This document shows positions 53,645-62,800 of a DNA stretch of 64,000 nt, in pieces. Below the pieces are notes generated by a model. That model ran no database searches, had not been told where the DNA came from, and worked only from the letters and a program-made list of their open reading frames with translations. Within the stretch, counting starts at the first letter, position 1. The number at the start of each line of letters is the position of its first letter. Source of the stretch: Lewinellaceae bacterium (GTDB lineage: Bacteria; Bacteroidota; Bacteroidia; Chitinophagales; Saprospiraceae); the NCBI GenBank assembly GCA_016716135.1, contig JADJWX010000002.1, forward strand, positions 372,001 to 436,000, written 5' to 3'. The position numbers and the translations under genes are program-made.

Positions 53645-54895
53645 ATGAAAAAACTACAGAAATCGCTTCTGCTTTTACTCTTTTTGGCGGCCTTCGCCGC
53701 CTCTTGTGGCCGGAAAGAAACCGGCGAGCTAGTTGGAGTATTCAATCGCCCTAAATGGAAGGGCATCAACCCCTACGGTATGGTTTATGTACCATCGGGA
53801 ACCCTGCACGTTGGTGTTGGTGATGAAGACCTGAGCAAACAACTGGTCTCGCGTCCAAAATCCATCTCTATCCAGGGCTTTTTTATGGATGAGACGGAAA
53901 TTACCAACAACGAATATCGGCAATTTGTCACATGGGTCCAGGACTCCATCGCGCACGAAACGTTGCAACATCTTCTGGAAGATGATGGTGGAGACTTTGA
54001 CAAGGCCTTGATCGACTGGGAAATGGACATTGACTGGGAAGAAGACGCCGAAGAACTGGAAGATATGTACTACCAGGGGAACGAGCGTTTTGCCGGTCGG
54101 AAAGAACTGGATGTCAGCAAATTCATTTTTGAATTTCAATGGTACGACTGGCAGCGGGCCGCTCATGATCGCACCAGCAACCGTACCAGCCACATCCACA
54201 AAGAGAAAATTGCAATTTATCCGGATACACTCTGCTGGGTGCGCGATTATGCCTACTCTTACAATGAGCCCATGACCCGGAATTATTTCTGGCATCCTGC
54301 CTTTGATGATTACCCCGTCGTCGGTGTAAACTGGAAAATGGCTAAGGCTTTCTGCTACTGGCGAGCCAAACTTTGGGATATGTATTCCGTCGACCAAATC
54401 AATACGGAAGACTTCCGCCTGCCCACAGAGCATGAATGGGAATATGCTGCACGTGGTGGCCGCGAAGGAGCTCCATACCCCTGGGGTGCCTACTATACAC
54501 GCAACGCTAAAGGTTGCCTCTTGGCCAACTTTAAGCCTGGCCGCGGCAATTATCCTGAAGATGGTGGCTTGTACACCGTGAAAGCGGATGGCTATTATCC
54601 AAACGACTATGGCTTATACTGTATGGCAGGAAACGTAGCCGAATGGACGGAAACAGCCTATTATGAAAATGCTTACACCTTTATGCACGACCTCAACCCG
54701 GACATTCGTTACGATGCCAAAGACGAGGATGTTCCCACGGCAAAGCGTAAGGTGATTCGCGGAGGCTCCTGGAAAGATATTGCATATTTTATGCAAACAG
54801 GAACGCGTTCCTGGGAATATCAGGATACAACAAAGTGTTATGTCGGCTTCCGTTGCGTATTGACCTTCCTTGGTCGTTCAATTAACGACTTCTAA
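53645..54895 (+). CDS. gldK: Type IX secretion ring lipoprotein GldK/PorK
   Basis: The 416-residue lipoprotein starts MKKLQKSLLLLLFLAAFAAS with the lipobox Cys at 21. It carries a formylglycine-generating-enzyme-like (SUMF1) fold from about residue 45 to the end (MVYVPSGTLHVG, FFMDETEITNNEYRQFV, PTEHEWEYAARGG, GNVAEWTE, VIRGGSWKD, GFRCVL), split by an insertion at about 100-180. GldK forms the periplasmic ring with GldN under the outer membrane. It is the first of gldK-L-M-N. A long hairpin follows it before gldL. Confidence 0.96.
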   Translation: MKKLQKSLLLLLFLAAFAASCGRKETGELVGVFNRPKWKGINPYGMVYVPSGTLHVGVGDEDLSKQLVSRPKSISIQGFFMDETEITNNEYRQFVTWVQDSIAHETLQHLLEDDGGDFDKALIDWEMDIDWEEDAEELEDMYYQGNERFAGRKELDVSKFIFEFQWYDWQRAAHDRTSNRTSHIHKEKIAIYPDTLCWVRDYAYSYNEPMTRNYFWHPAFDDYPVVGVNWKMAKAFCYWRAKLWDMYSVDQINTEDFRLPTEHEWEYAARGGREGAPYPWGAYYTRNAKGCLLANFKPGRGNYPEDGGLYTVKADGYYPNDYGLYCMAGNVAEWTETAYYENAYTFMHDLNPDIRYDAKDEDVPTAKRKVIRGGSWKDIAYFMQTGTRSWEYQDTTKCYVGFRCVLTFLGRSINDF

Positions 54896-54921
54896 AACAA
54901 TTAACAGGGGCGAATTTGATA

Positions 54922-54997
54922 CAAAGGGCAAAAAAGCAAGAAAATCTAACTGCGAATAAAATTTTGCGTTAATTCTTGCGTTTTGCCCTTTGTTTTT
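54922..54997 (+). terminator. Long hairpin with T-run between gldK and gldL
   Basis: The left arm (54922-54942) and right arm (54973-54992) pair as CAAAGGGCAAAA.../...TTTTGCCCTTTG with a small bulge and run into TTTTTG. The loop is about 30 bases. It can act as a terminator or attenuator. Confidence 0.65.
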
Positions 54998-55143
54998 GCC
55001 CTTTATTGATTTTGGTACTCCACAACTAAATATTGGAAAAACGACGACCTGTTTCAGGGCTGTTTGCTAGTGGCAGACAATCTGACAGCGTAAATAACGG
55101 TATGGAGGCAAAATTTTCTTCGGATAAGTTTTTTTTCGATTGT

Positions 55144-55151
55144 TACCTTTG
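55144..55151 (+). promoter_or_regulatory. -7 promoter element for gldL-gldM-gldN
   Basis: TACCTTTG matches TAnnTTTG and is followed by GCGTCGC. It lies 82 bp before gldL and after the gldK terminator-like hairpin. Confidence 0.5.
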
Positions 55152-55232
55152 CGTCGCTTTTTTTTATATCCCTCTAAGCAAAACACTACACACAGTTCAA
55201 CCTTTTTGTAAACTGCTAAAAAGTTTAAAACA

Positions 55233-55826
55233 ATGAGTTTCGTCAAAACCAAGTCATTCAAGTACATTAAGAATCTTGTCATCGGTGTCGGTGCTGCTAT
55301 CGTACTTTTGGGCGCCCTTTTCAAACTGGAAAGCTGGGAGTTTGCCTCCGAAATGCTCATCGTCGGTCTCAGCGTTGAAGCTTGTATCTTCCTTTTCCTG
55401 GGTCTTATTGGTCCAGAGCCCGACTTTTACTGGAACAAACTCTACCCGGGGCTTGATGATTACAACTCCCGCATCCAACCGCTGACGGCAGGTCCGAACC
55501 CGAACATGCCCGAAGTTGCTCCCTTGCATGGCGACGTTGTCGAGCGCCAATTGGGTGGTATGCTGACTGAACTGCAATCGATGTCCAAAAGCATGGGCGC
55601 TCTGAAGGCCTTGCAAGAAGTAGATTTCTCCGGTACGCAGGAGCAAATCAAGTCGATGAGCAACTTCTACACGAAAATGAACGAAGCAATGTCTGATATG
55701 GCTAAATCCGCCGAAGATGTGCGGGCTTACAAAGATCAACTGGCTTCCCTGAACAAAAACCTCGGCTCGCTCAATACCGTTTACGGCAATATGCTTGCTG
55801 CCATGTCTAACATTGGCCGTCAGTAA
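55233..55826 (+). CDS. gldL: Type IX secretion / gliding motor protein GldL
   Basis: The 197-residue inner-membrane protein has two helices at about 13-32 and 40-58. Glu49, in the second helix (EMLIVGLSVEACIF), matches the protonatable Glu of Flavobacterium GldL that is central to the proton-driven GldLM motor. The cytoplasmic tail has coiled-coil character (EVDFSGTQEQIKSMSNFYTK). It precedes gldM with a 59-bp gap. Confidence 0.96.
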   Translation: MSFVKTKSFKYIKNLVIGVGAAIVLLGALFKLESWEFASEMLIVGLSVEACIFLFLGLIGPEPDFYWNKLYPGLDDYNSRIQPLTAGPNPNMPEVAPLHGDVVERQLGGMLTELQSMSKSMGALKALQEVDFSGTQEQIKSMSNFYTKMNEAMSDMAKSAEDVRAYKDQLASLNKNLGSLNTVYGNMLAAMSNIGRQ

Positions 55827-55885
55827 TTGCGCAAACGATTTGAGTCTCCATCTAATTTTTAAACTTAAAAAAAAGATACAGCCTT

Positions 55886-57424
55886 ATGTCAATACCTAAG
55901 GAGCCGCGACAGCTAATGATCAACCTGATGTATCTGGTGTTGACCGCACTGCTCGCGCTAAACGTATCTGCCGAGGTGATGAACGCGTTTTTCTCGCTGG
56001 ACCGGGGTCTTACAGGCAGCCGGAAAATCGTTGAAACCAGCAACGATGTGATGATCGCTAACATCGTAAAACAGGCAGAAGCATATAAAACTGAAGAAAA
56101 TGCCAAGTATCGGAGCAACGCTGAAGAAGCGGTTGCCATTGGGAATGAATTCTCTGATTTTATTGAGGACATTCGCAAGCAACTGTTTGATAAAGCTGGC
56201 GGACCTTCGAAAAAAGATCCAAACATGCCTAAAGATATCCGAAACAAGGATATTACTACACGGATGTTTGTTTTAGGCGAAAATGGGAAAAAAGGCCTTG
56301 GCTTTGATATCGAAGCCAAAGTAAAGGAAACTCGGGAAAAGCTAATGGCATTAGCCGATAACGATCCGGAAGTTGCAGCTGCGTTTCCCCTGGCTTTGGA
56401 GGAAGTTCCAAAAGGGTCCGACAAAACTAGTTGGGCAGATTTCCGCTTTCGTCAAATGCCAGTGGCCGCATGTTTTCCAATTTTAGGCAAAATTCAAAGT
56501 GACGCTAAAACTTCTACCGCGGCTGTACTCAACTACTGTTTGAAGAAGGTAAAGGGTGATGAAGTAATTATGGATGCATTTGAGCCGGTTATTTCTGCTC
56601 CTAAAGGCTATATAATTGCTGGCGAAAAATATGAAGCCGATGTTTTTCTTAGTGCCTATTCAAAAAGTGCCAGTAACATTTCAATTAGTGTGAATGGCTC
56701 TAATCTGCCTGTTAAGGATGGTAAAGGCCACTATGAAACCACTAGTAGTTCAACAGGCACAAAGTCATACAAGGTTTCAATCAATGTTACCAATCCGGTA
56801 ACAGGAGAAGTGAAAAACTATACGAAAGAATTCGAATACGAAGTAGGCCAGCGCTCCTGTTCGGTTCAGCTGGATAAAATGAACGTTTTTTACATTGGTG
56901 TGGACAACCCGATAACGGTATCTGCAGCAGGTGTTTCTTCCAATGATCTGCGGGTATCTGCTTCCGGTGTAACATTGTCAAAAGACGGCTCCTCGCACTA
57001 CAATGTACGGGCTACTACGCCGGGCGAGGCCACCATTACGCTTTCGGGCGGTGGATTGCCTCCGACGACCTTCAAATACAAGGTCAAACGTATTCCGGAC
57101 CCGGTCGCGCTGTTGGGCGCTCAGAAGTTTGACAGTTCCATTCCGAACGGGACATTTAAGGCCCAGGGCGGTGTTGCTGCTGTTTTGGAAAACTTTGACT
57201 TCGACGCAAAATGCGACGTTATCGGTTACACGGTAGCTTATCAGAAAAAACGTGCCGATGTGGTTGAAAAACCCAACTCCGGCGCACGCTATTCCGGCGA
57301 TGTCCAGGAATTGATCCAACGGGCTTCCCCCGGCGACGTTTACTATTTCCTCGACGTTCGGGCAAAATGCCCCGGGGATATTGCTTCCCGTCGTCTTGGC
57401 GACCTGGTATTCAAAATCCGGTAA
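55886..57424 (+). CDS. gldM: Type IX secretion / gliding motor protein GldM
   Basis: The 512-residue protein starts MSIPKEPRQLMINLMYLVLT. Arg8 corresponds to the Arg that faces the GldL Glu in the motor. A single N-terminal membrane helix is followed by a long periplasmic shaft of four domains, starting with a helical bundle (about 30-220) and continuing with Ig-like domains (VFLSAYSKSASNISISVNGS, SCSVQLDKMNVFYIGVDNPI). It carries motor torque across the periplasm to the GldK/GldN ring. A terminator-like hairpin lies between it and gldN. Confidence 0.96.
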   Translation: MSIPKEPRQLMINLMYLVLTALLALNVSAEVMNAFFSLDRGLTGSRKIVETSNDVMIANIVKQAEAYKTEENAKYRSNAEEAVAIGNEFSDFIEDIRKQLFDKAGGPSKKDPNMPKDIRNKDITTRMFVLGENGKKGLGFDIEAKVKETREKLMALADNDPEVAAAFPLALEEVPKGSDKTSWADFRFRQMPVAACFPILGKIQSDAKTSTAAVLNYCLKKVKGDEVIMDAFEPVISAPKGYIIAGEKYEADVFLSAYSKSASNISISVNGSNLPVKDGKGHYETTSSSTGTKSYKVSINVTNPVTGEVKNYTKEFEYEVGQRSCSVQLDKMNVFYIGVDNPITVSAAGVSSNDLRVSASGVTLSKDGSSHYNVRATTPGEATITLSGGGLPPTTFKYKVKRIPDPVALLGAQKFDSSIPNGTFKAQGGVAAVLENFDFDAKCDVIGYTVAYQKKRADVVEKPNSGARYSGDVQELIQRASPGDVYYFLDVRAKCPGDIASRRLGDLVFKIR

Positions 57425-57431
57425 TTATTAC

Positions 57432-57476
57432 AGTTCAGCCGGCGTTCTGTAAAAAAGCCGCCGGCTGAACTTTTTG
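57432..57476 (+). terminator. Intrinsic terminator between gldM and gldN
   Basis: AGTTCAGCCGGC (57432-57443) pairs perfectly with GCCGGCTGAACT (57460-57471) across a 16-base loop and is followed by five T. It lies 40 bp before gldN. Confidence 0.8.
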
Positions 57477-57515
57477 AAATTGCTAAACATTCACGTAATC
57501 AATCCACTGCGAACC

Positions 57516-58391
57516 ATGCATACTTTTATCAAATGGACTTGCCTTAGCCTCTTGTTCTTCACAGGAACGGCTCTGCTCGCACAAGATCCCGAAGAAATTG
57601 AAGTGAAAACCGAGGTGAGCGAACCGGACGATTTCGGTGAAGCGCCCCTCGACGATGTGGTAAAAAAAGAAGTGATGATGGAACGCCGTGTGTTGGCGTA
57701 TCAACCCATCCGCGAAAGCGATATCTTCTGGGAAAAACGCGTTTGGCGTATTGTTGACGTACGCGAAAAAATGAACCTTCCGTTTGCTTACCCGGAAGAG
57801 CCGTTTTTCCGCATTCTTTCCGATGCTGCTTCCAACGGTGACTTGCCGGTGTATTCTGTTGACGACGACAAATTTACCAAGCGCCTGAGCACCGATGACG
57901 TCTTATCCATGTTGTCTAAAACAGACACCATCGTAACTTTTGACCCGGAGACTTACGAAGAAAAGGTTCAAATCGTACGAAACGACATCAACTGGGCCGA
58001 CGTGAAGCGCTTTCGCTTGAAAGAAATCTGGTTCTTCGACAAAGAAACTTCGACTATGCAAGTGCGTATCCTTGGTATCGCACCGCTGATTGACGTAAAA
58101 GACAGCGAAGGAAACTTCCGCTACGAAAAAGCTATGTTCTGGGTGTACTACCCGCAGGCACGCGAATTGTTTGCCCGCCACCGGGTGTTTACACTTGGCG
58201 GAAATACCAACGCCACCATCTCGTGGGAAGATCTCTTTGAGATGCGCTACTTTGCCAGCTTTATAATTAAGGAGTCGAACGTATACGACCGCAGGATCGA
58301 AGACTACGCTCGGGGCGTAGATGCCCTCTGGGAATCTGATCGAATCAAAAATCAGATTTTCAATTTCGAGCACGACCTCTGGCAATATTAA
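57516..58391 (+). CDS. gldN: Type IX secretion ring protein GldN/PorN
   Basis: Started at ATG 57516 (MHTFIKWTCLSLLFFTGTAL) the 291-residue protein has a signal peptide (cleavage near LLAQ). It has the GldN blocks LAYQPIRESDIFWEKRVWRI, REKMNLPFA, VKRFRLKEIWFFD, LGIAPLIDV and WEDLFEMRYFASF. It pairs with GldK in the periplasmic ring. A paralog lies at 9303-10181. A TTG 14 codons upstream lies inside the terminator stem and is unlikely to be used. It ends with its own terminator. Confidence 0.95.
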   Translation: MHTFIKWTCLSLLFFTGTALLAQDPEEIEVKTEVSEPDDFGEAPLDDVVKKEVMMERRVLAYQPIRESDIFWEKRVWRIVDVREKMNLPFAYPEEPFFRILSDAASNGDLPVYSVDDDKFTKRLSTDDVLSMLSKTDTIVTFDPETYEEKVQIVRNDINWADVKRFRLKEIWFFDKETSTMQVRILGIAPLIDVKDSEGNFRYEKAMFWVYYPQARELFARHRVFTLGGNTNATISWEDLFEMRYFASFIIKESNVYDRRIEDYARGVDALWESDRIKNQIFNFEHDLWQY

Positions 58392-58414
58392 AAGAGGCCC
58401 CATGCTTCTTTTCG

Positions 58415-58449
58415 AAAGGCTGTACCGTCTAAACGGTGCAGCCTTTTGT
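58415..58449 (+). terminator. Intrinsic terminator after gldN
   Basis: AAAGGCTG.ACCGT pairs with ACGGT.CAGCCTTT around CTAA, with one unpaired base on each side, followed by TTTTG. Confidence 0.75.
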
Positions 58450-58454
58450 CATTT

Positions 58455-59516
58455 TTAATGAAAAATTACCTCAGTGGCGCCATAACCATATTTGGCGTGA
58501 AATTCATTCTTGTACTTTGCCACCTCCGGGCGCCTGCGCAACTCCTGCGCAATCGATTCACGTAATTTGCCCTCACCCACGCCATGCACAATAAACACCC
58601 GGGGCACACCCAAACGAATAGCTTTTTCCAAAAAACGGTGGAAATGATCCAACTGAATCCGTAGAATAATGCTTTTATCCAGTTTTGAATGGCCATCCAT
58701 TAAGTTTTCAATGTGCAAGTCAATTTCAGGCTCAAAGTGGGCAAACTCTTCCACATCAAATGCCCGGTAAGGAACAGCATTTTGCTCGTCTGCCAACTGC
58801 TGTTGGCGGATATGTTGGCGGGTGTAGTCGCGCAAATCAGCATCCGTATTTTCGCCGGCGCCCTTTTCTTCCGGCTCAAATGCAGAAAACAGAACAAACT
58901 GATGGGCCAATACATTTAAGATTGGAGCCGTATGGAGGTTTTTAAAAAACTGCTTGGGTCTGATCTTGAGCAATCGGTCAAGCGGCTCCGCCGGGCCATC
59001 TGTTGTGATGCGCTGTATGCGGATATCTAATTCCGGTTGATCACTCAGGTCATCGTACAGTAAATCGCCAAGTTCCAGCACTGTCGTTCCGGCTAATTTA
59101 CCTTCGGCTTGGATCAACGTTTCGGAGCCAATAAAAACTTCAAACTCAAATAAAAATTCAAACTTGGTGTCATTGATGAGCCAGGCTTTGTACCGCGAAA
59201 CCTGTCCATCCCTGCCGGGCATGGGCTCAAATGCAACCAATACCCCTTTGGGCTTCAGGATCACATACTGCGCTTTGATCTCCCGGCGCGGTGGTACTTC
59301 CGGTTTGGGTTCTTGTTTCCCTTGGACAAACTTTGCCCCTGCCAATGTTGGCTCCTTTTCGGTATTCCGAAGGAGGTCCTCCTCAAAAGCGGGTATCTCC
59401 AGATCTGGATCGCTGTCGAGCCGGACCTGGAGCATCCCGTTGTCGAGTAATGCGGTAATTGTTCCGGTTTCACCGGTGTACCGAAATCTGACTTTTGTCC
59501 CGATTGCGAAAAGCAT
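58455..59516 (-). CDS. DUF2027 protein with C-terminal Smr domain
   Basis: The 353-residue protein begins with an SH3/KOW-like segment (MLFAIGTKVRFRYTGETGTI, ITALLDNGMLQVRL). The DUF2027 beta-rich region follows at about 90-230, and a Smr domain occupies about 265-353 with EIDLHIENL and the nuclease-type motif VFIVHGVGEGKLR. Smr domains in MutS2 and SmrB can cut DNA or mRNA near collided ribosomes. Whether this Bacteroidota form is a nuclease is not known. It converges with gldN and their terminators face each other. Confidence 0.9.
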   Translation of the reverse strand: MLFAIGTKVRFRYTGETGTITALLDNGMLQVRLDSDPDLEIPAFEEDLLRNTEKEPTLAGAKFVQGKQEPKPEVPPRREIKAQYVILKPKGVLVAFEPMPGRDGQVSRYKAWLINDTKFEFLFEFEVFIGSETLIQAEGKLAGTTVLELGDLLYDDLSDQPELDIRIQRITTDGPAEPLDRLLKIRPKQFFKNLHTAPILNVLAHQFVLFSAFEPEEKGAGENTDADLRDYTRQHIRQQQLADEQNAVPYRAFDVEEFAHFEPEIDLHIENLMDGHSKLDKSIILRIQLDHFHRFLEKAIRLGVPRVFIVHGVGEGKLRESIAQELRRRPEVAKYKNEFHAKYGYGATEVIFH

Positions 59517-59857
59517 GGTTTGTGTAGTTTTTATGGTGCATTCGCACCTGAAAAATTTACCGTGAAATTATGAAAATACTAAAGCCGGCGGCAACACTTC
59601 CCCGCTTTTACGCGACACCATTATACCGGCCGGATGAATATTGCTGCCTTGCACGATATTGCCGGTACTAACTTTTTGACAGTAAAATAGTTTAGGACCG
59701 AGTCTATATTGATTTTTAAAATTTGAGCTTGCTCCGGCGCAGCGCCTTCATATTTTATAAACCAGGTACATAAGGCTGAAAATAAAACACCGCCTTCCCT
59801 GCTGGACAGGAAAGGCGGCGCACTTAATCCGGTAATCTAAATGCTGAACAAGAAAAA
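59517..59857. other. Intergenic region between the DUF2027 gene and the right-edge giant gene
   Basis: Both flanking genes are on the minus strand. The 341 bp hold the terminator of the giant gene (59790-59818) and presumably the DUF2027 promoter near 59540-59600. I find no full TAnnTTTG match on the minus strand and no further structure. Confidence 0.4.
59790..59818 (-). terminator. Intrinsic terminator after the right-edge giant gene
   Basis: CCGCCTTCCCTG and CAGGAAAGGCGG pair with one mismatch around CTGGA. On the minus strand the stem is followed by TGTTTTATTTT. Confidence 0.7.
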
Positions 59858-62800
59858 TTACCTGCTTATGATGATCTTTTTAGCCAACACTTGCTGGTTT
59901 ACCCGGATTAATACGGTGTACATGCCTTGCGGAACCCGGCTTAGATCAAAATCCACTTGTTGAGGCCCGTTGGCCGTTTGTTGCTGAATCAGGCGACCGG
60001 TCATATCAAATACTGTTAGTTGGACATCTTCATTCATTTGTTCCGGAAAAATTACAAACAGTTGTCCACTGGTTGGATTCGGGAAAATAAGCAGGCCGCT
60101 TGCCCAATCCGGTGCTTTTGTATTTACCAGGCTATCAATGAGATACGGCCCGCCTTCGATCGTGCAACCGATATCGTCAATGATGCGGACGGTATACGAA
60201 CCACTGCCCACACTATCCAGATCTTCGGTTGTGATCGGGAATGGAACGCCATTCCGCAACCACTCAAAGGTGTATGGTGAAAGACTGCCGCTTACGGAAA
60301 TGTAAACCCCGCCAAGTTCCAGTCCGCCCTTATCCGGCAATATGGTATCCAGGCTTAACTGAAGTTGTGTCAATACCGTTACTTCAAAGGTACAGGAGCC
60401 AACATTGCCATCCGCATCGGTGTAGGTGTACGTATTAGTCGTTGTTCCAACCGGGAAGGCAGCACCGCTGGGCAAACCCGTAACTAAAGCAAACATACCG
60501 CCATTACCAAGGCAGTTGTCGGTAGCAACCGGCGCCGTATACTGCACCACGTTGTCGCCAAAGCAACGGACTACACTGGCCGGACAAACGAGGGATGGTG
60601 GAAGGTTGTCCACCACGGTCACCACAATCGTGTCGACGGTGATATTACCCGCGCCATCCATAGCGCGGACCACAACATCGTGCGGGCCCAATTGCGAACA
60701 GTTGAAAGAAGCAGGCACGAACGTCACTTCGCTGATGGAACAGTTGTCACTTACATCCAGGCTAAGCGATTGAACGCTCAAGGTGATATTTCCGGCCATC
60801 CCCAGTGGTGCAGTCGCGGAGTCGCTCGCAATAACGGGCGGCTCTACGTCCACGGCGACAACCGTAACCTGAAGACTGGTTGTACAATTATTGCCATCCG
60901 TTACCGTCACGGTGAACGTCCCGGCAATTAACGCCGTGGCAGTGGGGCCGGTTTGGCCGTTACTCCATTGATAACTCAGCGGACTTACACCGCCACCACC
61001 TGTCACCGTCGCTTCGCCTTCCGGTAAATCAGGACATGATGTGTTGGTCACAGAATCGAGGTCAAGGGTAAGAACCGGGGGTTCCTGAATGGTGACTTCC
61101 TCGGTCAAATCACAGTTATTCGCATCTGTAATGGTGAGGGTATACGTACCAGCGGCCAAATTGGATTCTGTTTCGGCATCGCCGCCGGTGCTCCAGGCGT
61201 AGGTGAACGGACCCGTGCCGCCGTTTAGAATTGCTGTGGCGGAACCATTGGCCTGGCCGTTGCATTGCACCGGCGCCGTAATGAAATTCACCACAATGCC
61301 GCAGTTACCCGGCAATACCTCAACCATGCGTACCACGGTACAGCCATTGGCATCCGTCACAGTGATGGTATAGGTACCGGCCGACAGATTCATGATAGTT
61401 TCGGTGGTTTCACCGGTGCTCCATAATACAGTGTATGGGCCTGTTCCCCCGGTCGGATTTGAACTGGCCATGCCATCGTTGGTTGCGGGTCCCGACATGT
61501 TGACTGCGGTGGCATTCGCCCGCAGGATGCTGGGCTCTGATATTGTGAATGCAATGGCCTCCGGGCAGTTGGCTGCATCGGTAACGATCACGGTGTAAAT
61601 TCCCGGTTGCAGGCCGGTGACCGTTTCAGTGGTTTCACCGGTACTCCAGGCGTATGTAAAGGGCGCCTGCCCGTTGGTCGTAACCACCGTTGCCATACCA
61701 TCGTTGGCCTCAAAACAAGTCGCATCGGTTGCATCCACAGCTGCGTCAATGGTACAATCGTAGGCATTGACCGAAGCAATTGCTACTGCCGTGCAGCCAT
61801 TGGCATCCGTTACGGTAACCGTATACGAGCCGGGCAGCAAGCCGCTTATCGATGCTGTCGTTTCATTCGTACTCCACAAGTACGTATATCCCGGCGTACC
61901 ACCCGACGGATTCGCACTGGCCGAGCCGTCCGCTGCACCATTGGCCATTTGCGGCATTGCCGACGTATTTGCGGCCAACACTGGCGGTTGGGAAATGGTT
62001 ACGGTAGCCGTAGCCGTACATTGTTCTCCATCGGTGACAACAACGGTATAGGTGCCGGCAGATAGCCCACTGACTGCTGCAGTATTGTCGCCAGTATTCC
62101 AGGCATAAGTAAAGGTGCCATTACCGCCGCCGCCGGCTGCTGTGGCACTGCCGTTCTGCTGCCCGAAGCAGGCAACGTTTGTGACATTGCTTACGGCCGC
62201 GGTTACGGCCGGGCTTTGCACTACATTGGCACTGGCTGTGCTGACACAACCGTTGGCTGTATTGGTAATCATTACATTGTACAGGCCTGCTGTGGCAGTC
62301 GACAGCACCGGGTTGGTGCCCGTGGAGGTTGTTGAATTATCCGGCCTCGTCCAAAGGTGGCTGAGCAGACCAGCCGGCGCGGTGCTGCTGGCGGTAAGGT
62401 TTACGGTGGCATTGTTGCAATTCAGATTGGCAGAAACCGAAAGCGCGGCTCCGGGCGGCATGGTATCGAGTGCCACGGTTGCCGTTGCCGTGCTGGTGCA
62501 GTTGTTTGTGCCGGTAACGGTAAGTAAATAATTGCCCGGCAGGCTTACCGCCGGGTTAGCCAGGCTGGAACTAAAATTGTTCGGCCCGGTCCATGCAAAT
62601 ACAGGATTGCCGGCGGGTGAGGCGCCGTTCAGGATCACAGTGTCTTCCACGCAGGTCAGCGCGCCGCCAACAGCCGTTGCCCCGGGTGGATCAATATTCG
62701 CTGTGACGATGGCGATAGCGGAATTGGTACAACCTGTAATACTATCCGTCACCACTACGGTGTATTCTCCGGCCACACCCACCGTTGGGCTGGGCAGGGT

